Positions 12,401-22,497 of a stretch of DNA of 64,000 nt are shown in pieces. The stretch is from Achatina immaculata (lineage: Eukaryota; Mollusca; Gastropoda; Stylommatophora; Achatinidae). The position numbers were made by a program, and so were the translations under genes. Numbering within the stretch: the stretch's first letter is position 1; each line of letters starts with the position of its first letter. The stretch is from contig CM019692.1 in assembly GCA_009760885.1 (NCBI GenBank), forward strand, positions 48,147,430 to 48,211,429, in the 5' to 3' direction. The notes below the pieces were generated by a model. The model saw only the letters and a program-made list of their open reading frames with translations, ran no database searches and was not told the DNA's origin.

Positions 12401-15400
12401 GTCACTTGTCGCTGCAGTGTCATCATGTTTCATCATTCTTCATCATCCTGCATTAAACATCTCCATATGTTGTGTGTTGTGACCGGTGGGTGTTGTTACC
12501 TGTTTTTGAGCGTCCTGCTTGAAGAATGTTTCCTGTAGTTGTCACAACTATAGAAGGATTTTACTTAGTACTATTCATCCACTGTTCAGTCACTTACACA
12601 GAATTGAAGAAATACCTAAATGGCCACACATACACACACATGCAGTCAGCACATGTATAATTGGGGCACGGTGGTACATTGCCTCTTATCAAGAACAGGC
12701 CAGCATGATAACAGAAAAGTAGCAGAAACTTTGCACCACCAGTACTGAATGTAAAAACAAGCAAAACTTATTCATGTAAAATAAAATATCCGAGACTGGA
12801 AGTTAGCCTGGTAAGTCTTATTTAAGATAATTTATAAGATTTTATAGCAAGTGTGGTGCAGAAGCTGTTTATGAAACACTAGAGGACAGTGCTAACCGAG
12901 TGGATAGGTAATCAACTGATTGACAGACTAATTAGAAACAAGAAGTCAGAGCATGTGATCATTTACTATAAAATGTAACTGTTCAGTGTTCAAGAAAGTA
13001 TGCATTCTTCATGTGGGATTGGGCACCCCGGCCACCAGAATAATGATGCCTACTGTCGGCTCAGCGGGGAAAGGCAGATAACCTATTTTTTCAGCTCTGC
13101 ACCAGTCACAGCAGACTGAGGTATCACCTTATCAACAGGCTTCAGATTGGCCGGACAGACGTGTGCACATGTCATACTGGCAGCATGATGAGAGAACATA
13201 ATCTGCAGGAGTGTCCAGCATATGAGGTGCAGAGAAAACAGATGTGGCCATCACCTATATCAGTTCAAGAGAAGCTGTGTGGCAATGCACACCAACACCA
13301 GCTGACCACCAATTACTTCAGAAGTAAAAACATTGACATCGGAAAATGGTCAGAGAAGATGATGTGGAAAATTGAAAGGGGTTATTTTTGTTGCATTCTG
13401 AGCTTTAGCTACTGAAATCTTAAGTGGTAGAATAGTAACTGTTATGAAGGTATGGTATTAGGGAAAGAACTTATGAAGGTATGGCATTAGGAAAAGAACT
13501 GTTATGAAGGCATGGCATTAGGAAAAGAACTGTTATGAAGGCATGGCATTAGGAAAAGAACTGTTATGGAGGTATGGCATTAGGAAAAGAACTGTTATAA
13601 AGATATGGCATTAGGAAACATAATGGTCTTTTCTATTTCAGTTCCCAGTTTTATGCAGCTGCTACTTCCGGCTAATCTCCTACCTGTCAGACCTCCACTC
13701 CGAAAAGTTCTGCCAGCTTCCAGAACAGCTGTTCAACAGCATAATGGCTTCCATTGAACTAGGATTTAATTCGTATCCTTTCTTTGAAATCATGCCTGAA
13801 CAGTTTCCTGTTCTAAGAAACATTTTTTTCTTCAATGGTTTATATTCTTTTATGATAAAATGTACTGAGTAGTTTAGATTTTGTGTTTCGTGTATCTCTT
13901 TGTCATGTATATCATTTATGTCAGTGGTTCACATCCAGAAATGTTCATTAAGTTTGGTAAATCTCGCCAGCTAAAATTATTATTTCATGTAAAAGTAGCT
14001 GAAACTGTCACACATATGGTTATTGAATAATACTTTTTTGTGAAATATAGTAACTTTTTTTTTTAAACTAACTTTTTGGTTTATCAAAGAATTGTACATC
14101 TTGTTATATGTAAGAACCTAACATAAAATATAGTATAGACTAGAAACTACAGCCACAAGTGGATCAGCTGATTTAATAGAGACATCTATACAAATGTACA
14201 AGGTTTGACCAGCTCAGCAGTTGTAGGAGATCAGGAGCTAGGACTGTAGGTGTTCTTTACTCATAGACTTAACTGTTCCTTTCACTAAGATTGACTCACA
14301 GTGTCTGTCATGCAGTTTTACTGCAGATGACTTAACTTTTGTCCAGTTCGGGCACAGATGTGACGCGAATGCTCTTTGAATCCCTCCTCGCCTTAGGAAA
14401 TCACTGTTGCCAGCATTCACAGACCCTGCAGCATTTACAGGCCACTCTCGGACATTTTTTGAAGGTAAGTCTTTATTTCTGTTACTGCAGACCTTTTTTT
14501 AAAATGTTTTTCATTTTAGTTAAATTGTAGGATGTCATTATTTTATGTTGCACAGGAGTAAAGGTAAAGGTAACCCTGTCGTGCCTTGGAGGCACATAAA
14601 GATGTGGTGTTGGTGCCCACATTTTCCTTGACCTGTCAGCACACTAGAGGGTGATATGGTCAGCATCATTCCTGACTGCCTTTCCTTCCCCAACTCCATA
14701 TGAAGTCAAGTACTCATTTCTACAGCTGGGCGACTGGGGTGTCTCCAGCCGGACTCAAACCCCCTTTCCCAATACATCTCTCAGTGATTCGCTACTGGTA
14801 ACACCAGTTCTGTGTTCATTTACAGTTACCCTTCTTGCAGACATGACATTCACATCTGGCATCACCGTGTTTTACTCCGAGCTCTTCGCTACCCCTGAAA
14901 TGCATCTGAAATAACATGTTAACAGTTGTTAAATCCAGTAGATGTGATTATTAATGAAAAACATAACAGTGATGAAATTGTAGACTATATGCTTAATATA
15001 ATCGCTGCCCTTGCCTTCATTTTGTTGTGCTTTTTCTTTTTCTTTTTTTTTCTGGGGCTGTTCCAAGCCTTCATTTTCTTAGGACCTTATAACAGTGGTT
15101 TCCAGCCTAGGGTATGTGTAACCCTGGGGGTATGTGGCAGGGTGTTTAGGGGTACAAAGGAAGAAGTTGAATAGTGGCAACTATAACAGTAACAAACAAT
15201 TTTGATAATATGAAGGGGTACAATTTATGGAAATAGGCTGCCGTGGGATACACAAGCGGAAGAAATGTCACCGTTCTAGGGAGTTTGTGTGTTGTAGTTT
15301 CACCAAGCTCACATTAGCACATGATAGTTTAGGAGTGGGGTTGTGTTGTAAGGCAGTTTGTCACATGATAGCATTACTAAGATTGAGAGTCCGGACCAGA

Positions 15401-17761
15401 GTTTAGGTTTTGGCAGGAGTGTGTTTGAGAGAGATAGCTGATTATGGCAGAGCTAGAGCATGGATATTTGTTTGGATGTGCTGTGTCCACTGCCAGAATG
15501 TTGCTGAGAGATAAATAGACATGGATCGTCTTGGATTTGTTTCTGGATTAAGTTATTTTTGGCATGAAGATCATTCCTGTGTCACAGAAGCTCAAGTCAG
15601 CATGAAATACCAGTCTTTGTGGAGTAGAAAATGCACTTATTGTACTATGTCTTCATAGATTACACCATGTGAAGAGAGAGACTAGTAGAACAAGAAGGAG
15701 CACATGTATATAAGGCATCTGGTGTTTGCTTATGGCTATGGAACAGTGTTCACAGACATTCTGTGTATTGACAGATTCTCGCTTATGGATGTGGCAGGAA
15801 GGACAAGTTTTTGCTAATAGGCATCTCCAACTGATTGATTGTAATCATCTTTATCAGGCACAAGGTTACATTCTCTAGAAGCTTTCCTTCCTTTCTCACC
15901 TTCTTTACCCTTGTCTAGAGTATAAGTCATCAACAAGGGCTTTCTGTTTAGCTGAACTTTTTGTTGACGTTTTTGTAGCTGAAGTATTTTTACATAATTG
16001 GGTAGCTGGCCCATTGTCCAATCTTCTTCCTTTCTCATCTGGGCCTGAGACAGCCATGGTGGAGTTCAAGAACCTTAGATTATATTAATAAAATGAGTAT
16101 CTTCCAGTAGTAATATAATGCCTTTGTACAAAAGATAAACAGAACAGACTGGATTGCGTATGTATTGCTGTTTATTTTTACTTCAATTTCGTATACTCTT
16201 CAATGTGAAGGTCGTATTCCGGATGCTGGTTTTGGACAATTTTGATCTGTCTCTCCAAGAAGTTGGAAGTACAACATTGTTTTGCCTCATTTGCTGTAAT
16301 CAGGTAAACATATCCATGTTTATTGTATTATCTTTTTCTCCTGTTATTTTACTTCATGTTTTTTAAGATGTTGGCTTCATTCATTTAAAAATGTACAATT
16401 TATTTATCTTATTTTCTTTAGGTGTGTTTGAAAAATAATGTGTATTGTTTTTTTAATATTAAATTCTTTTTAGAATTGTTTTATACATGGAGATAACATG
16501 ACTTTTTTTATTATTTTAAAGTCATATGATAGAGAATGCTTGTCACCTGTATCTTTAGATTATACCTTGATACGAGTAACATATCTGGATCAACAGAGCC
16601 TATGAGAGTAGAATTAGTTAATCAGTCTTCTCCTTTAAGTGATTGAACTGTTGACCCACTGCCAACTTGCTTCTCTCCGACTTACATCTTAATCCTTCCC
16701 GTACTGTTAAATGTAACATAGGTTTTGTATGGTAGTTTGCCAAGTTTTTCTGTTTTCTGTGAGTTTTTCAACCTCATCAAGGGATTTTATACCTACTAAT
16801 TTAGCCTCTCTTAACAATGTCCTCTTTAGAGTTTCGTGTGGTCGACCTCTTTTTCTTTGGCCTATTGTATTCCACTTGATAGCTTGCTTTGGGAATCTCT
16901 GATTGTTTCTTCTGATTACATGACTGATATATGTCCGTCTCCTTTATCTGATCACCTATGAGACAGGTTGTTGTTCACTCATCTGCCTTATCTTTGTGTT
17001 GTTTTTGAATTCATTCCACTTTATACCAAGTATTTTTCTGAGGCATTTGTTTTCAAAAGAGTCTGATTTGTTGTTTATTTCTTTTGTTGTTTTCCAACTT
17101 TCGTATGCGTAAATGATATTACATTTGAATTTAGTAATCTTAACTTGATTTTTGTGCTTATAACTTTAGACTGTCATATGTTCTCAAGATTCTTGAAGGT
17201 CGCTGCTGAGGTTTGCAAATTGATTTACTTCTTCAACAGCTGTTCCTTCTACATATATTTTGCTTCATTCAGTCCAGCTATAAAAATGGGCACCTAGCAC
17301 ATTTGTGTTGTGGAAACTGAAATCAGTGAATGGCTGTTGGCAAAGAAAGGCAGGGTCAGCAGACCAAGGTGAGGCATACTTGAGTAAATTGTACACATGC
17401 TTCCCATGCATTAGTGGGAAAAGCAATCTGATGTAGATATGTAGACTTTAAAAAATCCCATTAAGAATTAATTTTAATTTAATTCTGTCAGTAAAAACTC
17501 CCAAATTAAATGATAAATGCTCATACAAACATTCTTACAAGAGAATCTGACATTTCTGTGATTTAGGATTTGTACAGAGATCTGGTGAATGAGCTGATTC
17601 AGATCCAGCCAGAGGAGTATAAACAGAGACTGCTGCAGGCATTCAATGAGCTTACACCGCCCACCCTGCAGCTTTGTGTCACTAGACAGAACAAGACCAC
17701 CTTCAGGGCAAATTTTGATGTGTTTCTGAACAATGTTAGAGGTTTTCTGTGTGTGAGATAG
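499..17761 (+). CDS. XPO4: exportin-4, C-terminal half (12 exons, 5' end outside window)
   Basis: Exportin-4 is a RanGTP-dependent importin-beta-family nuclear export receptor (known cargoes in vertebrates include eIF5A and SMAD3). It shuttles through the nuclear pore and is built of HEAT-type helical repeats. Exons by splice sites and phase: 499-658, 1554-1723, 5448-5622, 7610-7768, 8839-8967, 9370-9436, 10674-10787, 11958-12058, 13642-13772, 14347-14464, 16211-16303, 17567-17761 (TAG). All twelve join in frame to about 536 codons; the vertebrate protein has about 1150, so roughly the N-terminal half is missing to the left. Recognition rests on segments such as SPQVGSTVMWFLERW, FGMDTDGVRWTINF, LIMEMLTNLMSKDILDF and the C-terminal NNVRGFLCVR, which match my memory of XPO4 and not XPO7/RANBP17. 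The first exon starts in phase 2, so its upstream partner must end with two bases of a split codon. Introns carry SINE, LINE and piggyBac remains, none of which touches an exon. Confidence 0.9.
1973..2040 (+). repeat. left part of 46-bp minisatellite, cut by piggyBac
   Basis: About one and a half units of the 46-bp repeat that continues at 4280 (unit begins TTAAGAGAAGTGGTGTAGTG). The final TTAA (2037-2040) is one side of the target-site duplication of the piggyBac element, so this piece and the 4280-4760 array were once contiguous. Confidence 0.9.
2041..4279 (-). mobile_element. piggyBac-family DNA transposon, full length but dead
   Basis: The element is bounded by TTAA at 2037-2040 and 4280-4283, the hallmark piggyBac target duplication. 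Both ends begin CACTT when read inward (CACTTTGTTTACC on the left, CACTTCCCGGGCC on the complement of the right), so the terminal repeats are short and imperfect. It encodes a transposase relic on the minus strand. It lies antisense inside the XPO4 intron 1724-5447, within a minisatellite array. Confidence 0.88.
2199..4054 (-). pseudogene. piggyBac transposase, broken (1 stop, 2 frameshifts)
   Basis: This is a DDE_Tnp_1_7-type transposase, which would catalyse cut-and-paste at TTAA. In order: an acidic Ser/Asp-rich N-terminal tail (3536-4054), the FLGLIILMG region, then the three catalytic Asp contexts SLDEGMIPWRR, YQDNYYNS and VDYNKHMKGVDRADQ, and a C-terminal cysteine-rich zinc module (CRVC...CKSC...HPDNC...H). 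All three Asp are present. The frame is broken by a premature TAG at 3536-3538 (same frame resumes downstream), a frameshift near 3255-3285 and another near 2855. It resembles the PGBD4/uribo-like group more than the insect founder; that grouping is by eye. Confidence 0.88.
4280..4760 (+). repeat. 46-bp minisatellite, about 10 copies
   Basis: Units start at 4280, 4326, 4372, 4418, 4464, 4502, 4548, 4594, 4640, 4686 and 4732. The unit at 4464 lacks 8 bp; otherwise copies are nearly identical. Each contains GTGGTGTAGTGATTAGTGTG, which matches the tRNA box-A region of the SINE family found elsewhere in the window. The last partial unit runs directly into a SINE body (4732-4962). Confidence 0.95.
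4732..4962 (+). mobile_element. tRNA-derived SINE, degraded, at end of minisatellite
   Basis: The head GTGGTGTAGTGGTTAGTGTG is followed by a decayed box B (GATAGTTCAAAGTCC), the conserved body (TAGAAATGGGTGCC, then GGAAGGAAAAGCTGCCAGG) and the AAGGAAAATATGGCCACTA region. It is older than the copy at 46777, judging by substitutions. Confidence 0.8.
5920..6252 (+). mobile_element. RTE-like LINE 3' fragment, (GGAT)n tail
   Basis: A 5'-truncated piece of an RTE-type ORF: it reads through HWKWIGHVL-like residues and ends in a GGATGGATGGAT tail. It shares its last about 100 bp with the fragment at 40600-41090 (CTGCCCTGCAAGACTCCAGAG and GACCAAGGACATGGA). The frame is broken. It lies in the XPO4 intron 5623-7609. 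Confidence 0.7.
6755..7018 (+). mobile_element. tRNA-derived SINE, near full length
   Basis: Box A-like TTGTTAGTGCACCTGTCTC, box B-like GAGTTTGAATCTGG, body (CACCCAGCTATAGAAATGGG, GGGGAAGGAAAGGCGGCCAGG), and the 3' part ending in TTACCTTTATC plus a poly-T run. It lies in the XPO4 intron 5623-7609. Confidence 0.85.
7296..7372 (-). mobile_element. SINE fragment (body only)
   Basis: The stretch containing GTATCATGCCTGGCTGCATTTACCTTCCC corresponds, on the minus strand, to the SINE body (GGGAAGGAAAGGCGGCCAGGCGTGATACTGACC). Short and degraded. Confidence 0.5.
9068..9096. repeat. (TA)n microsatellite
   Basis: Imperfect TA dinucleotide run in the XPO4 intron 8968-9369, directly in front of an RTE tail. 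Confidence 0.85.
9100..9197 (+). mobile_element. RTE-like LINE 3' end, (GAT)n tail
   Basis: About 100 bp nearly identical to 30120-30215 (ACTCTGGAGAA, CATAATAGCCAACGCCAGTC, GGCACGGCAC) followed by a GATGATGATGAT tail. A heavily 5'-truncated copy of the same family. Confidence 0.8.
9528..9700. mobile_element. hAT-like MITE
   Basis: It begins CAGTGGTATCAAAACTATGG and ends with the complement of CAGTGGTTCTCAAACTTTTT, so the terminal inverted repeats are typical of hAT non-autonomous elements. Flanks share CTGTGT but no clean 8-bp duplication is visible. Located in the XPO4 intron 9437-10673. Confidence 0.6.
9897..10143 (-). mobile_element. tRNA-derived SINE
   Basis: Reverse-oriented SINE: the minus-strand 3' part (GGTAAACCTATCATGCCTTAGAAGC), the body (complement of TCCAGAAATACC and TTTTTACAGGTCAGGTACC), and the head region with AGTGCACTAACTACTGTGC. 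Substantially diverged from 46777-47045. Confidence 0.75.
11270..11520 (-). repeat. interspersed repeat family X, copy 1
   Basis: On the minus strand this segment reads GGCCTAGCCTGGCTGTGGGG ... CCCCATGGCGGTGAAGCC ... GCTAAAGAAGCA ... GTGCCTCAACATCTTC. It matches 50930-51150 (plus) over most of its length and 39340-39440 and 55610-55790 in part. No coding capacity or class is recognised. A 48-bp internal piece (GTGTTCCTTGCAGCTGATGTG...) is tandemly duplicated at about 11285-11352. Confidence 0.65.
13040..13400 (+). mobile_element. LINE fragment, C-terminal zinc-knuckle region
   Basis: The reading frame 13161-13415 and its in-frame upstream sequence give residues like HQLNRLQIGR, CTCHTGSMMREHNLQECPAY and NYFRSKNIDI. 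This is the CxC...H...C knuckle that follows the reverse transcriptase or RNase H domain in many non-LTR elements (the 'EHLLQxCP' motif). A related piece lies at 24390-24560 in the other orientation. Confidence 0.65.
13439..13620 (+). repeat. 31-bp minisatellite, about 6 copies
   Basis: The unit GTTATGAAGGYATGGCATTAGGAAAAGAACT (30-31 bp) repeats from 13439, with copies near 13441, 13471, 13501, 13532, 13563 and 13594. It ends about 20 bp upstream of the splice acceptor of the XPO4 exon at 13642, so it occupies the usual branch-point zone. Confidence 0.92.
14559..14806 (-). mobile_element. tRNA-derived SINE
   Basis: Reverse-oriented, near-complete copy: on the minus strand box B CCGGCTGGAGACACCCC follows a head with GTTACCAGTAGCGAATCACTG; the body has TAGAAATGAGTACTTGACTTC and the tail ends in ACCTTTACCTTT. 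It lies in the XPO4 intron 14465-16210. Confidence 0.85.
15093..15290. mobile_element. possible hAT-like MITE remnant
   Basis: It starts CAGTGGTTTCCAGCCTAGGG and continues with GTGTAACCCTGGGGGTATG, the layout of hAT terminal ends. The opposite end is not clear (perhaps near 15288, where ACCGTTCTAGG is seen). Confidence 0.35.
16690..17240 (-). mobile_element. RTE-like LINE 3' fragment, antisense
   Basis: On the minus strand it encodes the C-terminal tail of an RTE-type reverse transcriptase ORF: FENKCLRKILG-like, then RRTYISHVIR and [14 protein letters not shown]. It corresponds to the pieces at 35160-35411 and 57240-57512 (same family). Frames are broken. It lies in the XPO4 intron 16304-17566. 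Confidence 0.75.
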
Positions 17762-18618
17762 CATTTGTGGGTGGATGTTCTGAAATTTGAATAATCAGGG
17801 ATTTTGAATATTATTAAACAGCATTTTTTTGTTTGTTTGTTTGTTTTTTTTTTGTGTTATTAGTCATATCACTGAATATTTCAAAGAGTATTTAGATTTT
17901 GACGATTCAGAAAGTTAACTCTTTTATTTTAGTTTATTTTTCTGAATTTTGTAAAGGAATAAGATTGCATTTTGTTCACATGAGCCTCTTATAGAGAACT
18001 TGTTCACATTTTCCTAAAAACACATATCACACCACAGTACGGGAGGAAAAAGTTTCAGTGAGCTTCTATTTCCTTAAATTTTTTGTCGTTTAAGTCCTCT
18101 TTGAGTTCTTATCTGTCCACAGTTTCCCTCATATCCAAGCTTATTCAGATACATCTTGTTAACCCTCTCTCTTTATGGACACATATGTAATTTACTTTCA
18201 GCTGGATATTATCTTATGTAATGTATCAGTTTCAATGACTGTGCATTTGGACCGAGATTCAGAATGTGTTGGCAGTCCTTTCATTCATTAATTTCTCACA
18301 GTCTTAGTTGTCATTATTCCTGGTGTTTATTGTTATCTGATATTTGTTCACCATCTGTTGTTAAAAAAAAAAGAAAAGAAAATCTCTGTTTCCCACTATC
18401 AGTACTTAAAAATGATTTTAAATCATAAACATTTCATTTTCAAAACACAGGAGGCTTGCTAAATCTTTATTTGTGTTCTTTGTGTGTTTTAGTTGTATGG
18501 GACTTGGAGCTTAATGTCCATGGCCATTTCTTGCAAGTTTGTATTTAAGTATTTACAGTGGTTTGTGTTCACTCTCACAACACATCACAAGCATAGTTCT
18601 GTAGAGAAAGCCACACAC

Positions 18619-18624
18619 AATAAA
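18619..18624 (+). terminator. candidate poly(A) signal of XPO4
   Basis: AATAAA about 860 bp after the XPO4 stop codon, the first canonical hexamer I noticed on the plus strand downstream of 17761. The 17762-18618 stretch would then be the 3' UTR; it is AT-rich, with poly-T runs and no repeat family I recognise. Confidence 0.45.
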
Positions 18625-18959
18625 GATCACAAGATAGAATACACGAAAGCCTGCATTTATTATCACTGAGCATGTTTATGAACAGAAATGCCTTGTCATT
18701 GTATATTTTCTGTAACCAGCGTTATCTTAGTTTTTATTTGATGTTTTTGAATCAAAAGATTGTGTAATAACATTGTATAATAACATTGATGGTCATTGCT
18801 AAAGTTCACTTGTCAATACCTCATTGTCTATTTTTGTAAGTATCTTTGCAGATCTGTCAAGCTATTTTTGTAGATGTGGCATTTAAAATATCCGTCTGCA
18901 TGGTAGTTTGTTGTTAGTGGGATTCATAAATGTGTGAAGTTGTAGACTTGGGTAATTTT

Positions 18960-19150
18960 TGCATAAGTAGTTTAAATGATGGGGGAGATGGTGCACTAAT
19001 TTTTAATGGAGTAAGTTTTGGAGGTTCAATTCCTGCTCGAAATGCACCTGGAGTATTAGGCGTGTGGTGCCCAGAATTGGGGAAGGAAAAGCAGTCGGGT
19101 GTGACACTGAACACATCAACCTGATTGGCCAAGGGAAATATGGTTGCTCC
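18960..19150 (+). mobile_element. SINE, 5' and body part, degraded
   Basis: GGTGCACTAATTTTTAATGG (head), GAGGTTCAATTCCTGCTCG (box B-like), then GGGGAAGGAAAAGCAGTCGG and GACACTGAACACATCAACC (body). It leads straight into the 80-bp tandem array. Confidence 0.7.
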
Positions 19151-19152
19151 TA

Positions 19153-19720
19153 GAGCTGGGACAATCAGTTCTGGTACTTGTCCACATCACTTTCTAGTGC
19201 ACTGAGGAGTCTGGGGAATAAGAGCATTCATTGAGCTGGGACAGTCAGTTCTGGTACTTGTCCACATGTTTTCTAGTGCACTGAGTAGTCTGGGGAATAA
19301 GAGCATTCATTGAGCTGGGACAGTCAGTTCTAGTACTTGTCCTCATCGCTTTCTAGTGCACTGAGTAGTCTGGGGAATAAGAGCATTCATTGAGCTGGGA
19401 CAGTCAGTTCTAGTACTTGTCCTCATCACTTTCTAGTGCACTGAGTAGTCTGGGGAATAAGAGCATTCATTGAGCTGGGACAGTCAGTTCTGGTACTTGT
19501 CCACATCACTTTCTAGTGCACTGAGTTGTGCAGGGAATAAAAGCATTAATTGAGCTGGGACAGTCAGTTCTGGTACTTGTCCACATCACCTTTTTAGTGC
19601 ACCAAGTGGTCCAGGGAAATATGGGCATTCATAAAGCTAGAGCAGTCAGGCAGGATACTGTCCACATCACCTTCTGTTGTGGTGGTGGGTCCGGGAAAAT
19701 ATGAAAACTAAAACCATATT
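19153..19720 (+). repeat. 80-bp tandem repeat, about 7 copies
   Basis: Unit starts (GAGCTGGGACAGTCAGTTCT) are at 19153, 19233, 19312, 19392, 19472 and 19552, with a decayed seventh copy from about 19632. Each unit contains TCCACATCACTTTCTAGTGCA followed by GGGGAATAAGAGCATTC, which matches the SINE 3' body (CATATCACCCTCTAGTGTGC ... GGAAAATATGGGCACT). The array ends in AAAACCATATTCCC, the SINE's own 3' sequence. Confidence 0.93.
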
Positions 19721-20559
19721 CCCTGAATGCCTCGTCAGCATGAAAATGACTCTTTGTTCTTTTATATATATGCCATTCAGCTCATTCATAATTCCATTGT
19801 ATCTTACACTGATCAGTGATGTTTGGTTAGGGTCACAATCCAGGTAATTCTGACAAGTCTGCAGGTGCATCAGTCTCCTCTTGTCATGTATCCCATGTAC
19901 AGAAAACCATGTTAATATATGTTAAATTTATGGTTCTTGTTGTGTCATTTACATGATTTTTTTTCCCTGTGGCATCACATTTTACTCTCAGATGTTTAAT
20001 CCTTTGCAGTGATATCCTGTCAGTGTCAGAATCTTCTCTCCTACCAGCCTACATGAGATGTAAACAGTGTCTGTCCAAGCTTTTATCTGTGTGTCTGCTA
20101 ATCCATCTTGCTCTTTCATTTCTGGAAACATTCATGCCCTAGAGCAGGTATGAAAGTGAATTTGTTGCATTGGCTAGCCTAGCAACGCAGAAAACACACG
20201 CATGCCTGTAATTTGAGCAACCCGTTAATATCCTCAGAAAAATTCAAGCAGGCTCAGTAGAAAGAGAATTCCTGGAGTCTTGTCAGTGCTAGCAGATCTC
20301 ATAATCAACACAAAAGATAGGGAATTGTGGAAAGAAATGATCACCTATGCCACACTGCATGACACTTAGAATTGTCAGTGATGTTTACATTAATGAAAAA
20401 AATTATGAAAGGTATTTAAAAAATTTGCACAGAATAAAGGCTAACCACAATATCTGGTGGTTATATTTAGTGGATGCTCACTACAAGGTGTGCTAAAAAA
20501 TATGCAAAATTTTTTAAATAACGCACCAACACAGAGATAGCACTGCAACTACTGAGTGC
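19721..20559. other. intergenic, nothing recognised
   Basis: AT-rich DNA with no exon, repeat family or RNA gene that I can identify. Confidence 0.6.
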
Positions 20560-21010
20560 ATCTAGCAGCAGGTCTTGACAACAAATTGTCATTTGCCCTG
20601 TTATGCTTTGAGCATTAGTCATTGAGCTATATCCGCTGAAGTGAGCATGTGTACAAGCTGTTCGCTGGATTAGTGACAGAGTGACAGTAAAAGAGTTTGA
20701 AGAACAATGTGCGTGTGAAATTTTGCTGCAAACATGATGAAATTTTGCAGAGACATGGCAGTTGCTTAACCAAGCATACAGGGAGGACTGTGTGAGCTAA
20801 ACACAGTGCTATAAGTGGTTTAAGTATTTTAAAGAGGGCAGAATGTCGGTAGGTGAAGATCCCAGGCCAGGACAACCTTCCATATCAACAGATGATGACA
20901 TGTCTAGAGAGTTCATGATATGATTTGTGGAAATTGTCGTTCAGCTGTCTGAGAAGTTGCTGATGAAGTGGTCATTGGTATAGGACCTTGCTGTCAAATT
21001 TTGATCGAAA
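20560..21010 (+). pseudogene. mariner-type transposase relic (N-terminal domain)
   Basis: In shifting frames the segment reads LNQAYREDCVS, YKWFKYFKEGRMSVG and DPRPGQPSISTDD, the helix-turn-helix half of mariner/Mos1-like transposases. There are many stops. No catalytic half and no terminal repeat were found. It lies just left of a second, unrelated mariner. Confidence 0.7.
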
Positions 21011-21158
21011 AACTTGTGGATACTTGTAAATCAGATAGGCGCACCCATTTTTTATACACCGATTTCATTCACATCTCAATGCATCATATACAATCAGATA
21101 TTTTCACATCTCAATGCATCATATGCAATCAGATATTTTCATAGGAAAAATCATTGTA

Positions 21159-22497
21159 CGAGGGGAAGTCACTAAGTAACTCGCAAATGCCTGTTACAGA
21201 AAAACTAAATGCGACAGTAATTTGAAAACTTAATTTTTGAACCCACATTATTCCCCTATTTCTCAACGTAATTGCCACCAACACTGATACATTTATCCCG
21301 TTGTGTAATCAATGATGCAGTACCCATAGCATAAAAGTCGGGAGTCCGATTTCTGAACCATTTTTTTTTTACTTGTTTCCACCTCTTTATCACTCAAGAA
21401 TCTTCTCCCGCCAAGGTGGTTTTTCAATGGACCAAACAGGTGAAAATCACTTGGAGCTAAGTCAAGACTGTAGGGTGGATGTTCAAGAACTTCCCAACCC
21501 AACTGGCTAATTTTCCCTTTGGTTAACCGAGCCGTATATGGTCTGGCATTGTCATGAAGGCAAAGCACACCTCTAGTCAGCAGACCAGGACGTTTTCTTC
21601 GAATTGCATCCCTTGGCATCGACAGAACTTCACAGTACGATACAGAATTCACACTAACACCATACTTCTGGAACTTGGTTAACAACACTCCTTGATAATC
21701 CCAGAACACTGTCAGCATAACCTTATCCGCAGAAGGCATAATCTTGAATTTTTTTTTGCGCATGGCGATGATGGGTGTTTCCATTGCATTGAGGCATGTT
21801 TTGGTTTGGGTTGGTAGTGGTGCACCCAAGATTCGTCTCCAGTAATAATCCTTTGGAGCATATCTTCACCTTCATATGCGTAATGACAGAGATGCTGCAG
21901 TGACAAACCAAATTGGTTCATTTTGTATTCATCATTCAGATCTCTGGGTACCCAACGTGAGCAAACTTTCTGAAAGTTCATTTGTTCATGCTCATGCATT
22001 ATTCTGTAGGCTAAGCCATGTGAACATCCAATTGCACTTGCTACACTGTCTATCATTACTCGTCTGTCCGCTCTAATAATCTCATTCACACATTGCACAG
22101 TCGCTTCTGTTGTAATCTGAACAGGATGGCCAAGTCGGACTTTGTCAACAATTTCAGTGCGTCCCTGAGAAAATTCTTTTACCCAGTTATAGACCGCTTT
22201 ACGTGATAAACACTTTTAAGCATAAACTATAATCATTTCCTTATGAATGTCCTCAACTGAATGTCCTTTAGTCCACAAAAATCGCACTACACTTCTCTGT
22301 TCTTCTTTGGTACACACTAACAGTTGGGTAGCCATTTTGTTATTGCTTTGCACATGCGCACGTAACTCCCAGTGCCCCCTACATACAACTGTATAAAGCT
22401 GGATGCTGGTACTATCTAAGGATATATTTAAATACTGCCTGATAACTGCCACTGATAAAATATTTCAATTTGCAAGTTACTTAGTGACTTCCCCTTG
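21159..22497 (-). mobile_element. mariner (DD34D) transposon, full length, inactive
   Basis: 1.34 kb element with TA on both sides (21157-21158 and 22498-22499) and about 30-bp terminal inverted repeats: CGAGGGGAAGTCACTAAGTA on the left, and CAAGGGGAAGTCACTAAGTA reading in from the right on the complement. It encodes a broken transposase on the minus strand. It sits intergenic, downstream of XPO4. Confidence 0.93.
21293..22343 (-). pseudogene. mariner transposase, DD34D, broken
   Basis: The transposase would catalyse TA-targeted cut-and-paste. The start is probably the ATG reading MATQLLVCTKEEQ, then KGHSVEDIHKEM (first HTH), a stop at 22216-22218, then YNWVKEFSQGR and GHPVQITTEATVQ. The catalytic part has GDESWVHHYQ (first Asp), HDNARPYTA (second) and LAPSDFHLFG (third). 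Exactly 34 residues separate the second and third Asp. A frameshift lies in an A/T run near 21748-21757. One stop and one frameshift are the only clear lesions, so it is moderately young. Confidence 0.9.
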
